Positions 1 through 9,294 of a stretch of DNA of 64,000 bases are shown piece by piece (position 1 is the stretch's first letter; each line of letters starts with the position of its first letter). The position numbers and the translations under genes are program-made. Source of the stretch: Pseudoduganella sp. (lineage in GTDB: Bacteria; Pseudomonadota; Gammaproteobacteria; Burkholderiales; Burkholderiaceae_D); assembly GCA_021323265.1 (NCBI GenBank), contig JAJTCO010000004.1, positions 52,774-116,773 on the forward strand, in the 5' to 3' direction. A model generated the notes under the pieces. The model did not search any database and had not been told where the DNA came from. It saw only the letters and a program-made list of their open reading frames with translations.

Positions 1-673
1 GGCTGCGCGCCAGCTTCAGCACCGCTTCCGGATCGTCTCCACGCAGCTCGGCAACGCTGACGGCGATGATGATGCCGTTGATCGGTGCACGCGAGCGCTG
101 CTTCTTCAACAGTCCCAGGAAGCCCTGCCACTCCGCGCGGTCGGCGGCTTCCACCGCATAGCGCCCCGCGGTATCGAGAAGGATGCCTTCCGCCGTGAAG
201 AACCAGTCGCAATGGCGCGTCCCGCCGACGCCATGGATCGCCTTCGCTTCGGCAAACGGAAACTGCAGCCCGGACTGGATGATGGCGCTGCTCTTGCCCG
301 CCGCAGGATTGCCGATGACCATATACCAGGGTAGCTCGTACAGCGCGCCCGTACCCGCCGCGCGGCCGATGCGCGAGTTCCTGATCGTACCCACCGCTTC
401 CAGCAGGGCGCTGCGCACCGCTTCCAGATCGGCTCGGGCGCGTGTCTCGACCGGCGGCGGCGCGGGTTCAGCCTGCAGCCGGTGCGTCCGGTAGCGCCTT
501 GTGCCCCAGACAGCCAGCGCCACCAGCAAAGCGACAGCCAGCGCGGCGATGGCCCAGATCAAGGCCAGTTGGAGAAGCTCGGCGCCAAGGAAAAGCAGTC
601 CGGCCAGAATCGCAAAGGCCAGTACGTTCAATGTGCGCCGGTCTGTAATGAGGTGCCAGGTTCGTTGCAGCAT
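1..673 (-). CDS. tssM: Type VI secretion protein TssM (IcmF), N-terminal part
   Basis: Inner-membrane component of the T6SS membrane complex. The frame is open from an ATG at 673 and runs off the left edge, so only about 224 N-terminal residues are present; it is absent from the ORF track because it is cut. Reading the minus strand shows two adjacent hydrophobic segments (about residues 14-55), a basic linker, then a P-loop GNPAAGKSS near residue 120. After it come HCDWFFTAEGILLDTAGRY and a GFLGLLKKQR-type stretch, all typical of the IcmF/TssM N-terminal GTPase-like domain. It lies 69 nt downstream of an M15 peptidase gene on the same strand, so the two probably share a transcript. The rest of the T6SS cluster should lie to the left. 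The family call is secure. Confidence 0.93.
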   Translation of the reverse strand, partial: MLQRTWHLITDRRTLNVLAFAILAGLLFLGAELLQLALIWAIAALAVALLVALAVWGTRRYRTHRLQAEPAPPPVETRARADLEAVRSALLEAVGTIRNSRIGRAAGTGALYELPWYMVIGNPAAGKSSAIIQSGLQFPFAEAKAIHGVGGTRHCDWFFTAEGILLDTAGRYAVEAADRAEWQGFLGLLKKQRSRAPINGIIIAVSVAELRGDDPEAVLKLARS

Positions 674-742
674 GATGGACTGGAAATGGGGGGCAGGTTG
701 GCCGATGTTGCCACCAAGCCGCTGCCCGCCCTTTGAGCCGCC

Positions 743-1504
743 TCAAGCCCTGGCATCGCGCGAGCGCAATTCGGTGTGGCCGAAGTCCATCATCGCCCAA
801 CGCCCACCCCATGTCATGCCGAGCGATTCCGCGACCTCGCCATACAGCTGGTAGCCGCGCATGGCCCACGGATCGCGTTCGCTGATGACCAGCCTGCCGT
901 CGCGCATGAAGGCGCAGTCGGCGGCCAGGCCATACTGATGCAAGCTCTGGAAGGCGCGCGCGTTGCTGACATGGCTTCCCGCAGCGGCCAATCGCTCCTG
1001 CCGCTCCGGACTGCGAAAGCCTTCCAGCAACACCATCTGGTAACCGTGGCGCTCGCGCATCACGTTGAACACCACCAGCAGGCGGCGCGCAAAGTCCTGG
1101 TCCAGGCGCTGCCAGTCCCTGTCGGCCAGCGACAACATGGGACGCAACAACTCAACCTCCGCCGTGGAGAAGGTCATGGGCGGCAGCGGCAATGGCGGGA
1201 CCAAATGCTCGCCTTGCAGCAGTGCTGCGATCCGCGGATCGGCCGGCCGCACTTGCGCCTCGAACGGGGGAAGCAACTGGCGAGGCCGCATCAGCCGCAC
1301 CGCCAGCGGCGGCACGGCCACCAGCGCCGTGGCCCCCGCACCGAGCAGGAAGAAGCGGCGCCGGCGCGGATCTGACTTGCGCTGTGGCGGGTACAGCAAC
1401 AACCAGGCGGCGGCGACGGCGATGGCGAAGATGATCGCAACGGTAAATGGCACCATGGTGCGTTCCATCAATACGAATGCGCTTGCGGCGCGCGACACTT
1501 GCAT
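743..1504 (-). CDS. Membrane-anchored M15-family peptidoglycan peptidase (T6SS-associated, TagX-like)
   Basis: Predicted zinc peptidase acting on peptidoglycan in the periplasm. Two N-terminal hydrophobic segments (MVPFTVAIIFAIAVAAAWLL and GAGATALVAVPPLAV) precede a C-terminal M15/VanY-like domain. That domain carries SLHQYGLAADCAF, matching the SxHxxGxAxD metal site, and a late DFGHTEL histidine motif. TagX-type enzymes of this fold are found in T6SS clusters, where they are thought to open the wall for the apparatus; the neighbouring tssM supports that role here. The start is uncertain: ATGs at 1504, 1468 and 1456 are all possible, and 1456 gives the cleanest N-terminal membrane segment. 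It is divergent from the gene at 1559. Enzyme class is well supported; the T6SS role is inference. Confidence 0.85.
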   Translation of the reverse strand: MQVSRAASAFVLMERTMVPFTVAIIFAIAVAAAWLLLYPPQRKSDPRRRRFFLLGAGATALVAVPPLAVRLMRPRQLLPPFEAQVRPADPRIAALLQGEHLVPPLPLPPMTFSTAEVELLRPMLSLADRDWQRLDQDFARRLLVVFNVMRERHGYQMVLLEGFRSPERQERLAAAGSHVSNARAFQSLHQYGLAADCAFMRDGRLVISERDPWAMRGYQLYGEVAESLGMTWGGRWAMMDFGHTELRSRDARA

Positions 1505-1558
1505 CCTATGCCGGCCGGCGTCCCTGCGGGTCGAGCGAAATCAAACTTTGGAGGGCGT

Positions 1559-2116
1559 ATGCAGCCAGACCTGTTTTCGGGACCTGTACAAAGGAACGAC
1601 AGTTATCGGCTCCTGGCGCGCCTCGCGCACGGCGGACGAGTACCCGCTCCGGCGCGGCGCTGGAGCCTCGATCCAACCCAGCGCAGACGGCTGGCCGCAG
1701 GCGCAGGCTTGCTGGCCCTGGCAGTTGTGGCGTGGGCATGGCTGCAGGCGGGTCACGGACCGGAGCGTGCCGTCCCCACTGCAACGGCACAGGATGCCGC
1801 ACCGGTTCCCTGGCCCCCGCAAGTCGACGCCCCGCCCTCTCAGGCGGCCATGATCGTCAGCCAACCGGAGACGCCGCCGGTGCACCAGGAAGAAGCCGCT
1901 GCGCCGGCACCGCGCTTAGCGCCGGCGCCGCACACTGCACGTGCCCGGCCATCCCGCCCCGGAAATGCGCAGGTCGCGGCGCCATCCGCGACACCGCGTA
2001 ACCGGCGTAGCGCAGGACCAGCCGAAAACGACGAGGACGTGACCCTGCTGGCGGCGATGCTCAAACATGCCAAGCCGCCAAAGGCGCCAGCTACGCCGCC
2101 GCAAAAGGAGCAATGA
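1559..2116 (+). CDS. Hypothetical single-pass membrane protein, Pro/Ala-rich
   Basis: The start was moved to the ATG at 1559 because TTTGGAGGGCGT gives a strong ribosome site there; the track ORF begins 20 codons earlier. The 185-aa product has a basic N-terminal cytosolic part, one hydrophobic segment (LAAGAGLLALAVVAWAWL), and then a long Pro/Ala/Arg-rich periplasmic tail. It ends with a short predicted helix, DEDVTLLAAMLKHAKPP. No enzymatic motif is visible. It diverges from the M15 peptidase gene, so a two-way promoter is expected in about 1470-1550. Its 3' end overlaps the convergent hydrolase gene by 26 nt. It could be a T6SS accessory protein or an unrelated envelope protein; I do not recognise the family. 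Confidence 0.7.
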   Translation: MQPDLFSGPVQRNDSYRLLARLAHGGRVPAPARRWSLDPTQRRRLAAGAGLLALAVVAWAWLQAGHGPERAVPTATAQDAAPVPWPPQVDAPPSQAAMIVSQPETPPVHQEEAAAPAPRLAPAPHTARARPSRPGNAQVAAPSATPRNRRSAGPAENDEDVTLLAAMLKHAKPPKAPATPPQKEQ

Positions 2117-2855
2117 ATGCTGCCATGGCCTGCACGGTGGCATCCGGCTGTTCGATGTGCGGGTTGTGGCCACAGCCGGGCAACAACAGCTGGTGTGCGC
2201 CGGGCGTGCCGCGGGCAATCGACTCGAGTTGTGCGATGGAGCCGTACTGGTCGTCGCTACCCTGCATCGCCAGCAGCGGGCAGTCGATGGCGGGCAACAG
2301 GTATTCGATATTCCAGTGCCTGAACGATGGCGCCAGCCACGTATCCGCCCAGGACGAGAATACCTGTCCTGCCTTGTCGCCGTGATAGCGCGCCAGGGCG
2401 CGCAGCTTGCTGGCGCCATGCGCGCCAAGGGCACTATGGATGCCCTCAAGCGTCATCTCCTCCACGAAGACGTGCGCCGCCACCGTGACGGCCGCACGCA
2501 AGCCAAGGGGCCTGCCTGCCGCGTAGATCAGGGCGATGCTGCCGCCATCGGAATGGCCGACCACGATGTGCTCACGGCCCGGCGCCAGACGTCGCAGCAC
2601 AGCGGGCAGTTCGATCAACGCGAATTCGTGCAGGTAGTGGATACTGCGCGGCGCGGTCGCCGGCGAAGACAGGCCGTAACCCAGCCTGTCGTACACCAGC
2701 CCTGCGCAACCGGTTGCCGCGCACAGATGCTGCGGGAAGCCCTTCCACATGGCGCCGCAGCCCAGGCCCTCGTGCAGGAACACCAGCAACGGTTTGCGCG
2801 GGTCGCCCTCGATCAGCGCATAGTGCAGTTGAATGCCTTCGAGATCGAGCTGCAT
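2091..2855 (-). CDS. Alpha/beta-fold hydrolase
   Basis: Soluble 254-aa serine hydrolase. Visible motifs are an oxyanion-region HEGLGCGAMW, the nucleophile elbow GHSDGG, a late acid in QGSDDQYG and a catalytic His in LPGCGHNPH. Length and order match small esterases, lactonases and meta-cleavage-type hydrolases; the substrate cannot be read from sequence. No signal peptide is seen. It starts 8 nt after the stop of the DUF748 gene, so it is the last gene of a three-gene operon with the DUF6351-type lipoprotein and the DUF748 protein. Confidence 0.88.
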   Translation of the reverse strand: MQLDLEGIQLHYALIEGDPRKPLLVFLHEGLGCGAMWKGFPQHLCAATGCAGLVYDRLGYGLSSPATAPRSIHYLHEFALIELPAVLRRLAPGREHIVVGHSDGGSIALIYAAGRPLGLRAAVTVAAHVFVEEMTLEGIHSALGAHGASKLRALARYHGDKAGQVFSSWADTWLAPSFRHWNIEYLLPAIDCPLLAMQGSDDQYGSIAQLESIARGTPGAHQLLLPGCGHNPHIEQPDATVQAMAAFIAPFAAA

Positions 2856-2863
2856 GCCGTGTC

Positions 2864-5800
2864 CTAACGCAGGGAAAAATCGACGCGTCCAGCCGCACCA
2901 GCCTTCGGCGCCACCAGGAAGATCCGCTCCGGCGCCACCTGGCCCTGCCCCACCAGCCAGTCCTTGGCTGCCTGCGCACGCCGGCTGCCCAGTGTGATGA
3001 AGTCGTCCTGTTCGAACTTGATATTGGCCAGCATCAGCTTCTCCATCTCCTCGGGCGGCAGGGACTTCGTCAGCCCGAGCGCATTGCGCGGCTTGGCGAA
3101 CGTCTCGTCCTTGTAGGCGCGTGCCAGCAAGACACTGTGCTCCTCCTTCGCGACCACAACGCCGCCTTCCGGCAGCGCACCGCCGCGCGCCTGCAGCTCG
3201 CGTATCTTGAGCTGGCGCAGCTTGCGCTCCAGCGCCACACGCTTGAGCGCTTCCAACTCAGCGTCGGCGTCGAAGCGGCCGGTGATGTCCAGTTTCAGGC
3301 CCGGCCGCTCGGTCAGTGCCTTCGACAGGGATTTCAGCTTTTCCTGCGATGCGGGGGACAACACCGCGCGGCCTTGCTCGAACTCCAGCATCGAGAGCTC
3401 TTCGCCGCCGCCGAACATGGCCCCGATCAGCGCAAACGGCGCGGTGACGGTTTTCGTGATGGCGTTGCCAATCACCTTGAGGATGATGCCGCCCAGCGAA
3501 AACTGCGGATCATCCAACGAACCGCCAATCGGTACATTGATGTCGATCACGCCATTGCGGTCGCTGAGCAGGGCAACCGCCAGCTGCACCGGCAGCCTGG
3601 TCGCTTCGGGATTGGTGCTCTCCTTGCCGAACGTGAGTTGGTCGAGCAGCAGGCGATTCTCGGCTTTCAACTGGCGGTTCTCCAGCTGGTACGCCACTTC
3701 GAAAGTCAGCTTGCCCTTCTCGATGCCGTAGCCGACGTACTTGTCGGCGTAGGCCGATAGCTGCGACAGTTCCATGCCGCGCACATCGGCGCGCAGATCG
3801 AGCGACAGCTCCTGTTTCAATGGATGCACACGGCCGGCAATCAGCAGTGGCGCACCGCTCACCTGGCCGCGCAAATCCACCGTGGCGTCGTGTGCCGGAT
3901 CGGATGACAGGCGGCTCACCGTGCCGCCCAGGTCTTTCAGGTTGGCGGTGTAATTGGGTTTGATGAAGTTGTCGGTGAAACGCACGCGACCACCGGACAG
4001 GACAACCTTGCCGATGCGGATTGGCGGCAGCGGTTCGGCAGCCTTGGCTGGCGGGGCCTGCGCTACGACCTTCTCGTTCGCCTTCCCGGCCTTGGCAGTC
4101 TTGGCTGTCTTGGCTGCCTGGGCACGTGCTCCGGCTTCGGTCAGGCTCTTGCCCTCCTCCCCCTCCTTGCGCACAATGTCCTGCGCGTTGATGCGGCCAT
4201 TCGGATCGATAATTACGCGGGCAAAGAAGTCATCCAGCGCCACGCGGTCGATATTCAGCGCGAAAGGTTTGAAGTTCACGTCCATGCCGCCAAACGCCAG
4301 GGACTTCCAGCTCAGGAAGTCGTTCGCGCTGGACTTGTCGACGGTCGATAGGCGGTTGACGCTGACATCGCCCTTGAAGCCGCCGGCCACGGCGCCATCC
4401 TTGCCGGTTTCCAGCCGCAGCCTGGCCTTGCTGCTGACGGCGGCATGCACCAGCCGCAGGTTGACGTAGTCGGTGACATAGGGTTGCAGTGGCAGCAGGT
4501 CGAAGTTCTTCAGGTCCAATGCCAGGTCAGCCTTGAATGGCGCCGGCGCAAGCTGGCCTTTGACTTCCAGCTGGCCCTTGTTGATCCCGGTCTTCAACAC
4601 CACCTCGGCAGTGGTGCCGGGTGCGCTGGAGTAGCCATCAACCGCGAGCGACAGCGGTGCAAGCTTGAAGATGGTCGGCTCATCGTGGAAGTCTTCGCGC
4701 AGCCGGGCCGACCAGTCGTTGATCGCCAACTTGCCCAGTTTGACCTGCAGCGGGCTTGAACCGGCCGGCGCCGGCGCCTTGGCGGACGCCTTGCCGCTGG
4801 TCTTGCCCTGGTGGACGTCGATCTGGGCGCTGTCCGACGTCACGGCGGCGATGTCGAGCGTACGCTTGGCGCCGTCGAAAGCGATTTCCTGCACGCGCAG
4901 GCCGAACTTTGCCAGATCCGCGCGCAAGGCGGCCTGCGGCGTTTCGTCCGCATAGCGCAGGGTCGCGCCCGACAGCTTCAGTTCCTTCAGGAGCACCACC
5001 GGTCCGCTTGCCGGCGCCGCCGCGGCGCGGCTGGACGCAGGCACTGCCGAGGGCGGCGCGGCAGGCATCAACTGGTCCAGGTTCAGCGTCCCATCCTTGC
5101 TGCGCAGGACATCGAGCGCCAGGCCATCTACGTCAACGCTCGCAATCTCATAACGCTGGGCCAGCAGGTCCAGCTTGCCCAGTTTGACGGTCAGCGCATC
5201 GACTTTGCCCACCGGCTTGCCATCCAGCTGCTGCAGCTGCACGCCGGCCAAGCTGGCTTCACCGCCCAGCGTCAGCATTGCTGGTTTGTCCTTGGGCTGC
5301 AGCACCGAGACGCTAAGCTGCGCATCAAGTCGCGCCGACGGCAGGCGGAAACCAGGCTTGAACGGCAGGTAGCCCAGGTAAGTCGTCAGGTCGACCTTGT
5401 CCAGCTTGAGGTCCAGCGCATAGTCCTTCGTCTCGGCAAACGGCCGCGCTCGGCCCTTCAACAGCAGCGGCGCGCCATTGATGGTGGCGCTGAACTGCGG
5501 CTCCACGAAGATGGTCACCTCCGCCGGCAGCGACGAAACGAACGGCAAGCCCAGTTTCAAGTCCTGCACCTTGTGTGTCACGCCAGCCGGTTTATCCTCG
5601 AACGACAGGCTGCCTTCCTCCAACTGGATGTTGTTCACGGAGAAGCGTGCCGGTTCCGGCGACGGCGGCTGGCTCGCGATCAGTTGCAGGATATCGTCGA
5701 TGTTATAGCGGTTTGCTTCATTGCGCGCCAGATGCACGTAAGGCTTGGTGAGCCGGACTTCCTGCACCACCGGCGCCAGGCGCGCCACGGATTGCCAGGA

Positions 5801-6067
5801 CAGGTCGGCCGCCAGGCGTTCAAAGCTGGCGAAGACCGTGCTGCCATCAGGCTCCATCATCTTCACGCCGCGCACCGAGGCGCTCAGCGTGAACGGATTG
5901 AACGCAACTTCTTCGATACTGAGCTGCCGATGCAGCTTTGCCGACGCCAATTGCGTTGCTTGCGACTTCATGATCGCCGGCACGGCGAGGAATCCGATGC
6001 CGGTATACGCCAACAGCAGTCCCGCAACAGTGCCCGGGACGAGGTATTTCAGGGGTGGAATCTTCAT
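2864..6067 (-). CDS. DUF748-domain (AsmA-like) envelope protein
   Basis: Large 1067-aa inner-membrane-anchored periplasmic protein. One N-terminal membrane segment (YLVPGTVAGLLLAYTGIGFL) is followed by repeated beta-rich AsmA/DUF748 segments such as FNPFTLSASVRGVKM and IDRVALDDFFARVIIDP. An Ala/Lys-rich linker lies near residue 640-670. A C-terminal charged region (ELEALKRVALERKLRQLK) resembles the end of other DUF748 proteins. AsmA-like proteins are thought to form hydrophobic grooves that bridge inner and outer membranes for lipid movement; the exact role of DUF748 is not known. Its ATG overlaps the upstream stop by 4 nt (ATGA), implying translational coupling with the lipoprotein gene, and the hydrolase follows by 8 nt. 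Confidence 0.88.
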   Translation of the reverse strand: MKIPPLKYLVPGTVAGLLLAYTGIGFLAVPAIMKSQATQLASAKLHRQLSIEEVAFNPFTLSASVRGVKMMEPDGSTVFASFERLAADLSWQSVARLAPVVQEVRLTKPYVHLARNEANRYNIDDILQLIASQPPSPEPARFSVNNIQLEEGSLSFEDKPAGVTHKVQDLKLGLPFVSSLPAEVTIFVEPQFSATINGAPLLLKGRARPFAETKDYALDLKLDKVDLTTYLGYLPFKPGFRLPSARLDAQLSVSVLQPKDKPAMLTLGGEASLAGVQLQQLDGKPVGKVDALTVKLGKLDLLAQRYEIASVDVDGLALDVLRSKDGTLNLDQLMPAAPPSAVPASSRAAAAPASGPVVLLKELKLSGATLRYADETPQAALRADLAKFGLRVQEIAFDGAKRTLDIAAVTSDSAQIDVHQGKTSGKASAKAPAPAGSSPLQVKLGKLAINDWSARLREDFHDEPTIFKLAPLSLAVDGYSSAPGTTAEVVLKTGINKGQLEVKGQLAPAPFKADLALDLKNFDLLPLQPYVTDYVNLRLVHAAVSSKARLRLETGKDGAVAGGFKGDVSVNRLSTVDKSSANDFLSWKSLAFGGMDVNFKPFALNIDRVALDDFFARVIIDPNGRINAQDIVRKEGEEGKSLTEAGARAQAAKTAKTAKAGKANEKVVAQAPPAKAAEPLPPIRIGKVVLSGGRVRFTDNFIKPNYTANLKDLGGTVSRLSSDPAHDATVDLRGQVSGAPLLIAGRVHPLKQELSLDLRADVRGMELSQLSAYADKYVGYGIEKGKLTFEVAYQLENRQLKAENRLLLDQLTFGKESTNPEATRLPVQLAVALLSDRNGVIDINVPIGGSLDDPQFSLGGIILKVIGNAITKTVTAPFALIGAMFGGGEELSMLEFEQGRAVLSPASQEKLKSLSKALTERPGLKLDITGRFDADAELEALKRVALERKLRQLKIRELQARGGALPEGGVVVAKEEHSVLLARAYKDETFAKPRNALGLTKSLPPEEMEKLMLANIKFEQDDFITLGSRRAQAAKDWLVGQGQVAPERIFLVAPKAGAAGRVDFSLR

Positions 6068-8046
6068 AAGGCGTTATTGTAATCGCACACGCCTTGCGGG
6101 AAGATGCGTGCGAGCCAGGCTTTCTGTGCGTCGGTGAAGCGTACGGTGGACGCGTAAGTACCGTCCGCGAGTGCCGTCGCCAACGGTTTCAAGCGGCATT
6201 TGAAGGTGTCGCCCCGAATCGACTCGCCTGCCACCATGCGCGGACTGCCATGGATCGGGAAGGACTGCGTGCAGGCGCCCGGTTTGCCCCCATCGAGCAC
6301 GCCGCCCCAGGCGCCGGGACCGGAACCGATCACCGCCCCGGCGCTATCGACGCAGCGGTCCACGAATTCGGCCGGTGCACTGCCGCTGGACAGGTATTTG
6401 TCCAGCACCGATAGCGCCTGCATGACCTGCCCCGGCAAATCGGAATCAGGCTTGGCGAACCAGATCACCTGCCGCTTCGCCTCCTCCGGATTGGCCGCCA
6501 GCAGGCGTGCGCGCACCGAAAACGCCTGCCGTGCGTTGTGCATGTCGAGTTCCGCCTCGCGGTATGGACGCAGGTCGATCACAGGAATGCCCAGCCGCTT
6601 GCCGGTAAATACGTGGCCGGAGTCGAATGCGGCACGAATCGCCCGTTGGTCGCCCTCGCGCCGTGGAGCCGGGGTGCCGGCGGGATCGCGGCAAGTCGCG
6701 CTGCGCCGCATGTTAGCGGCATCGAATGGGTCGCTTTCCGCCTTCCACGGCACGAAATCGCGCTGTTCCTTCCAGCTGCCCGCGCAGGCGTTGATGCGCA
6801 GGAATTCATCGGCATCGATCTTGCCCGCCGCCAGTGCGGCCAGCCCGTACTGGACACCCACATTGTCCAGCGGGATCGGCGCGTAGCCTTCCGCATCGGC
6901 CCCATAGATTTCCTGCAGGTCGTTCCAGTGTGTCCACTTCACCGCCGCGAATTGCTTCGGATCGTAGCCGTAGGCGGAAATCGCCTTGTCGAAGCGGCTG
7001 TTGCGGAAGTGCGGGTTCAGCACCGTCGGCATGGCAAAGCGCCAGCCATTGATGCATTCCGTGGTGCCGGGCTTGCCTGTGATCGGGTTCTTCTCCGTGT
7101 CGCTGGCGTTCATGCCAAGCACCAGCGACTGGCGGCTCCATACCGCCCACGGCGATGCCGGGTTGCGCGCCACTTCTTCGCGGAAGTACTGGCCCAGCAA
7201 GGGACAGTCGGAGATCGGGATTGTCTGGGTCACCATGTCCGGGTAGGACTGCGCCGGAATGCCAGCATCGAACAATCCGGGCCGGTTCTGGGCGAACATG
7301 TATTGCTGCACCGCCCCGCCGGAGCCGCCAAGGGCAATGGTGAAAATTGGCTTGCCGTAGGTCGCGGCAAAGTATTCCTTGGTCTGCGCCGCCGTCTCCT
7401 CCGCCAGGCGCATGTTGTAATGAACGCCGGTTTCGTTGCCCGACGAACTGACGATGGCGTAGCCCTCGGCCAGCAGCTTGGGCATCAGCTTCTTCTCGGT
7501 GCCGTTCAACCCGCCGTTGAACCACATCGCAGTGCCTTGCTGGCGCCCGATGCCGACGCCGCCGCGCATCCAGTACAGCAGCTTGCGGTTCCACGGCGCG
7601 CGCTCCAGCATCGCAATCGTGTAGATGAAGCGGTTGATGGTGCCCGCCTCCACCCGCACCACGAGGGGAATCGTGGCGCCGTTCACGACGATCGTTTTCA
7701 AGTCGGACGGCGGCAGCTTGAAGCCGTTTTCGATATCGAAAGGCTTGAAGCCTTCACCGGTGAAATAGAAGTGCTGGATGCGCGGCTTGATTGCGCACTG
7801 GCTGCTATGGCCGATCACCTTGCCGGCCCGGTCGCGCACCGGATGTCCAATGCCGCGCAGATTATCCACCAGCGGCTGTCCGAGCCCGGATTCCTCGCTG
7901 CGGCAAATGAAAGGCTGTTGCTGGGATTCGAACTGCGGGGGAAGCGGCTGCAGCACTTCCGCAGGGGATTGTTGCCGTGGCTCTTGCGGGGTGCTGCAAC
8001 CTGCCAGGCAAATCGCCGCCGTCCAGGCCAGTATCCAAGCTCTCAT
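6064..8046 (-). CDS. DUF6351-type lipoprotein, alpha/beta-hydrolase-like
   Basis: 660-aa exported lipoprotein with signal peptide and lipobox (WTAAICLAGC) and a strong AAGGAG site before the ATG at 8046. The mature part opens with a domain containing VVNGATIPLVVRVEAGTINR. It then has a hydrolase-like core whose GGSGGA motif resembles a serine nucleophile elbow, followed by a region with aromatic acceptor-like segments. The overall pattern fits the large uncharacterised DUF6351 proteins of soil bacteria, which look like secreted esterases or tannase-like enzymes; that family name is from memory, not a search. It is the first gene of an operon with the DUF748 protein and a cytosolic hydrolase, suggesting uptake or turnover of an ester-containing substrate. 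Confidence 0.75.
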   Translation of the reverse strand: MRAWILAWTAAICLAGCSTPQEPRQQSPAEVLQPLPPQFESQQQPFICRSEESGLGQPLVDNLRGIGHPVRDRAGKVIGHSSQCAIKPRIQHFYFTGEGFKPFDIENGFKLPPSDLKTIVVNGATIPLVVRVEAGTINRFIYTIAMLERAPWNRKLLYWMRGGVGIGRQQGTAMWFNGGLNGTEKKLMPKLLAEGYAIVSSSGNETGVHYNMRLAEETAAQTKEYFAATYGKPIFTIALGGSGGAVQQYMFAQNRPGLFDAGIPAQSYPDMVTQTIPISDCPLLGQYFREEVARNPASPWAVWSRQSLVLGMNASDTEKNPITGKPGTTECINGWRFAMPTVLNPHFRNSRFDKAISAYGYDPKQFAAVKWTHWNDLQEIYGADAEGYAPIPLDNVGVQYGLAALAAGKIDADEFLRINACAGSWKEQRDFVPWKAESDPFDAANMRRSATCRDPAGTPAPRREGDQRAIRAAFDSGHVFTGKRLGIPVIDLRPYREAELDMHNARQAFSVRARLLAANPEEAKRQVIWFAKPDSDLPGQVMQALSVLDKYLSSGSAPAEFVDRCVDSAGAVIGSGPGAWGGVLDGGKPGACTQSFPIHGSPRMVAGESIRGDTFKCRLKPLATALADGTYASTVRFTDAQKAWLARIFPQGVCDYNNAL

Positions 8047-8184
8047 GGTGCACTCCTTGGCTATTTTGAAGGATCTGCATGAAGCTCGATGATAAGGCTT
8101 TCACATGAAAATAGCGATATTGAGACCCGCATGCGAAGGCATGCAGGTCGCATTGCCGCAAGCCGGCAGTTTGCTTAGCTTAGG

Positions 8185-9234
8185 TTAGCGCGCAAGGTTC
8201 GTGCGCGCGCCGGCGGTCGCAATTGCCTTGGCCTTCACGTCGGCGCCCGGAATCGCGGTGTAGCTGTAGCCAGTCGGTCCGTAGGACTGGGTCGAGCCCC
8301 AGTTGGTGGCGTTGACTGCACCGCTCGGCGTATCCCACGTGATGCCGGGACCGACATGGTTTTCGCGCAGCTCCCAGTAGCCGATCCTGCTGCTGTCGCG
8401 CGACGTGACGGGGTTCTTCACGTTCTCGAAGTAGTTCCTCTCGATCAGCGCAAGGCCGTCCATGCGCACGTTGATGCCGGAGGTCAGGACGTTGTTGAAG
8501 TAGTTATTGAAGATGTGCGTCTGGCCGAAACGCTGCAGCGGCAGGCGCGCCTTCACGTTCTCGAAACGGTTGTTATGGTAGGTGGTGCGCGCGTTCGCGT
8601 TGGCGGTATCGCTGTCGCTATAGCCGTTCAGGGCCACCTTCTGGTAGTTGTAGACGTGGTTGTAGGACACCGTGATGTGGTGCGCGCCCTTCTTCATATC
8701 GATGCCGCCGTCGAAGGAAGCATCGCCGGCGCCCGGACAACTGGTCAGCGACGCGAAGATCGTATTGTGGTCGATCCAGATATTGCTCGGCTGGCCGGAG
8801 GACATGCCTTCGATCGAAATCGAGTCGGCCGCTTCCCCGCCTTGCAGCAGCCCGATCATCATGTTCTGCACGATGATGTTGTGCGCATTGCCGGCAATGT
8901 GGATGCCGAAGTTGGCGCTGGAATCCGAGGCGCCGCGGATGGTGATGTTGCTCTTGTTCTTCACCGACAGGGTCTGCGCCGGCTTTTGCCACTGCGCGCA
9001 CACGTCGGTGATGGTGCCGTAGTCGAACTTGCCGGTGTAATTCAGTACCAGGCCGGAATTGTCGGTGTAGGCGTTGATGGCGGCCTGCATCTGCGCCAGC
9101 GTGGACACATTGACCGGCGTCTTGCTGCCGCCGCCCGTGGTGGCCGCGCCATAGCCGACGGGGTTGGCGACCGCACATGCAGCCGATACCAGTCCTGCAG
9201 CTGCGAAAAGCACTTTCAGTTTCGTAAACTTCAT
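8185..9234 (-). CDS. Secreted pectate lyase, polysaccharide lyase family 1
   Basis: 349-aa secreted beta-helix enzyme that would cleave polygalacturonate by beta-elimination with calcium. A signal peptide ends near ACAVANP. Family hallmarks are IWIDHNTI (the vWIDH motif), a calcium-site region DASFDGGIDMKKGAHHIT, and ARLPLQRFG, which matches the RxPxxR signature holding the catalytic arginine. Asn-rich strand ladders (NIIVQNMMIG, HNNRFENV, IFNNYFNNV) run through the middle. The ATG at 9234 has an AGGAGACAGGTA ribosome site. It stands alone, with several palindromic operator-like motifs just upstream that may link it to pectin or uronate sensing. Confidence 0.93.
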   Translation of the reverse strand: MKFTKLKVLFAAAGLVSAACAVANPVGYGAATTGGGSKTPVNVSTLAQMQAAINAYTDNSGLVLNYTGKFDYGTITDVCAQWQKPAQTLSVKNKSNITIRGASDSSANFGIHIAGNAHNIIVQNMMIGLLQGGEAADSISIEGMSSGQPSNIWIDHNTIFASLTSCPGAGDASFDGGIDMKKGAHHITVSYNHVYNYQKVALNGYSDSDTANANARTTYHNNRFENVKARLPLQRFGQTHIFNNYFNNVLTSGINVRMDGLALIERNYFENVKNPVTSRDSSRIGYWELRENHVGPGITWDTPSGAVNATNWGSTQSYGPTGYSYTAIPGADVKAKAIATAGARTNLAR

Positions 9235-9294
9235 TACCTGTCTCCTGTCTGGTTAGTTTGGGAAGGAGGGCCGGCTGAAGTGATTCCTGAAGCG

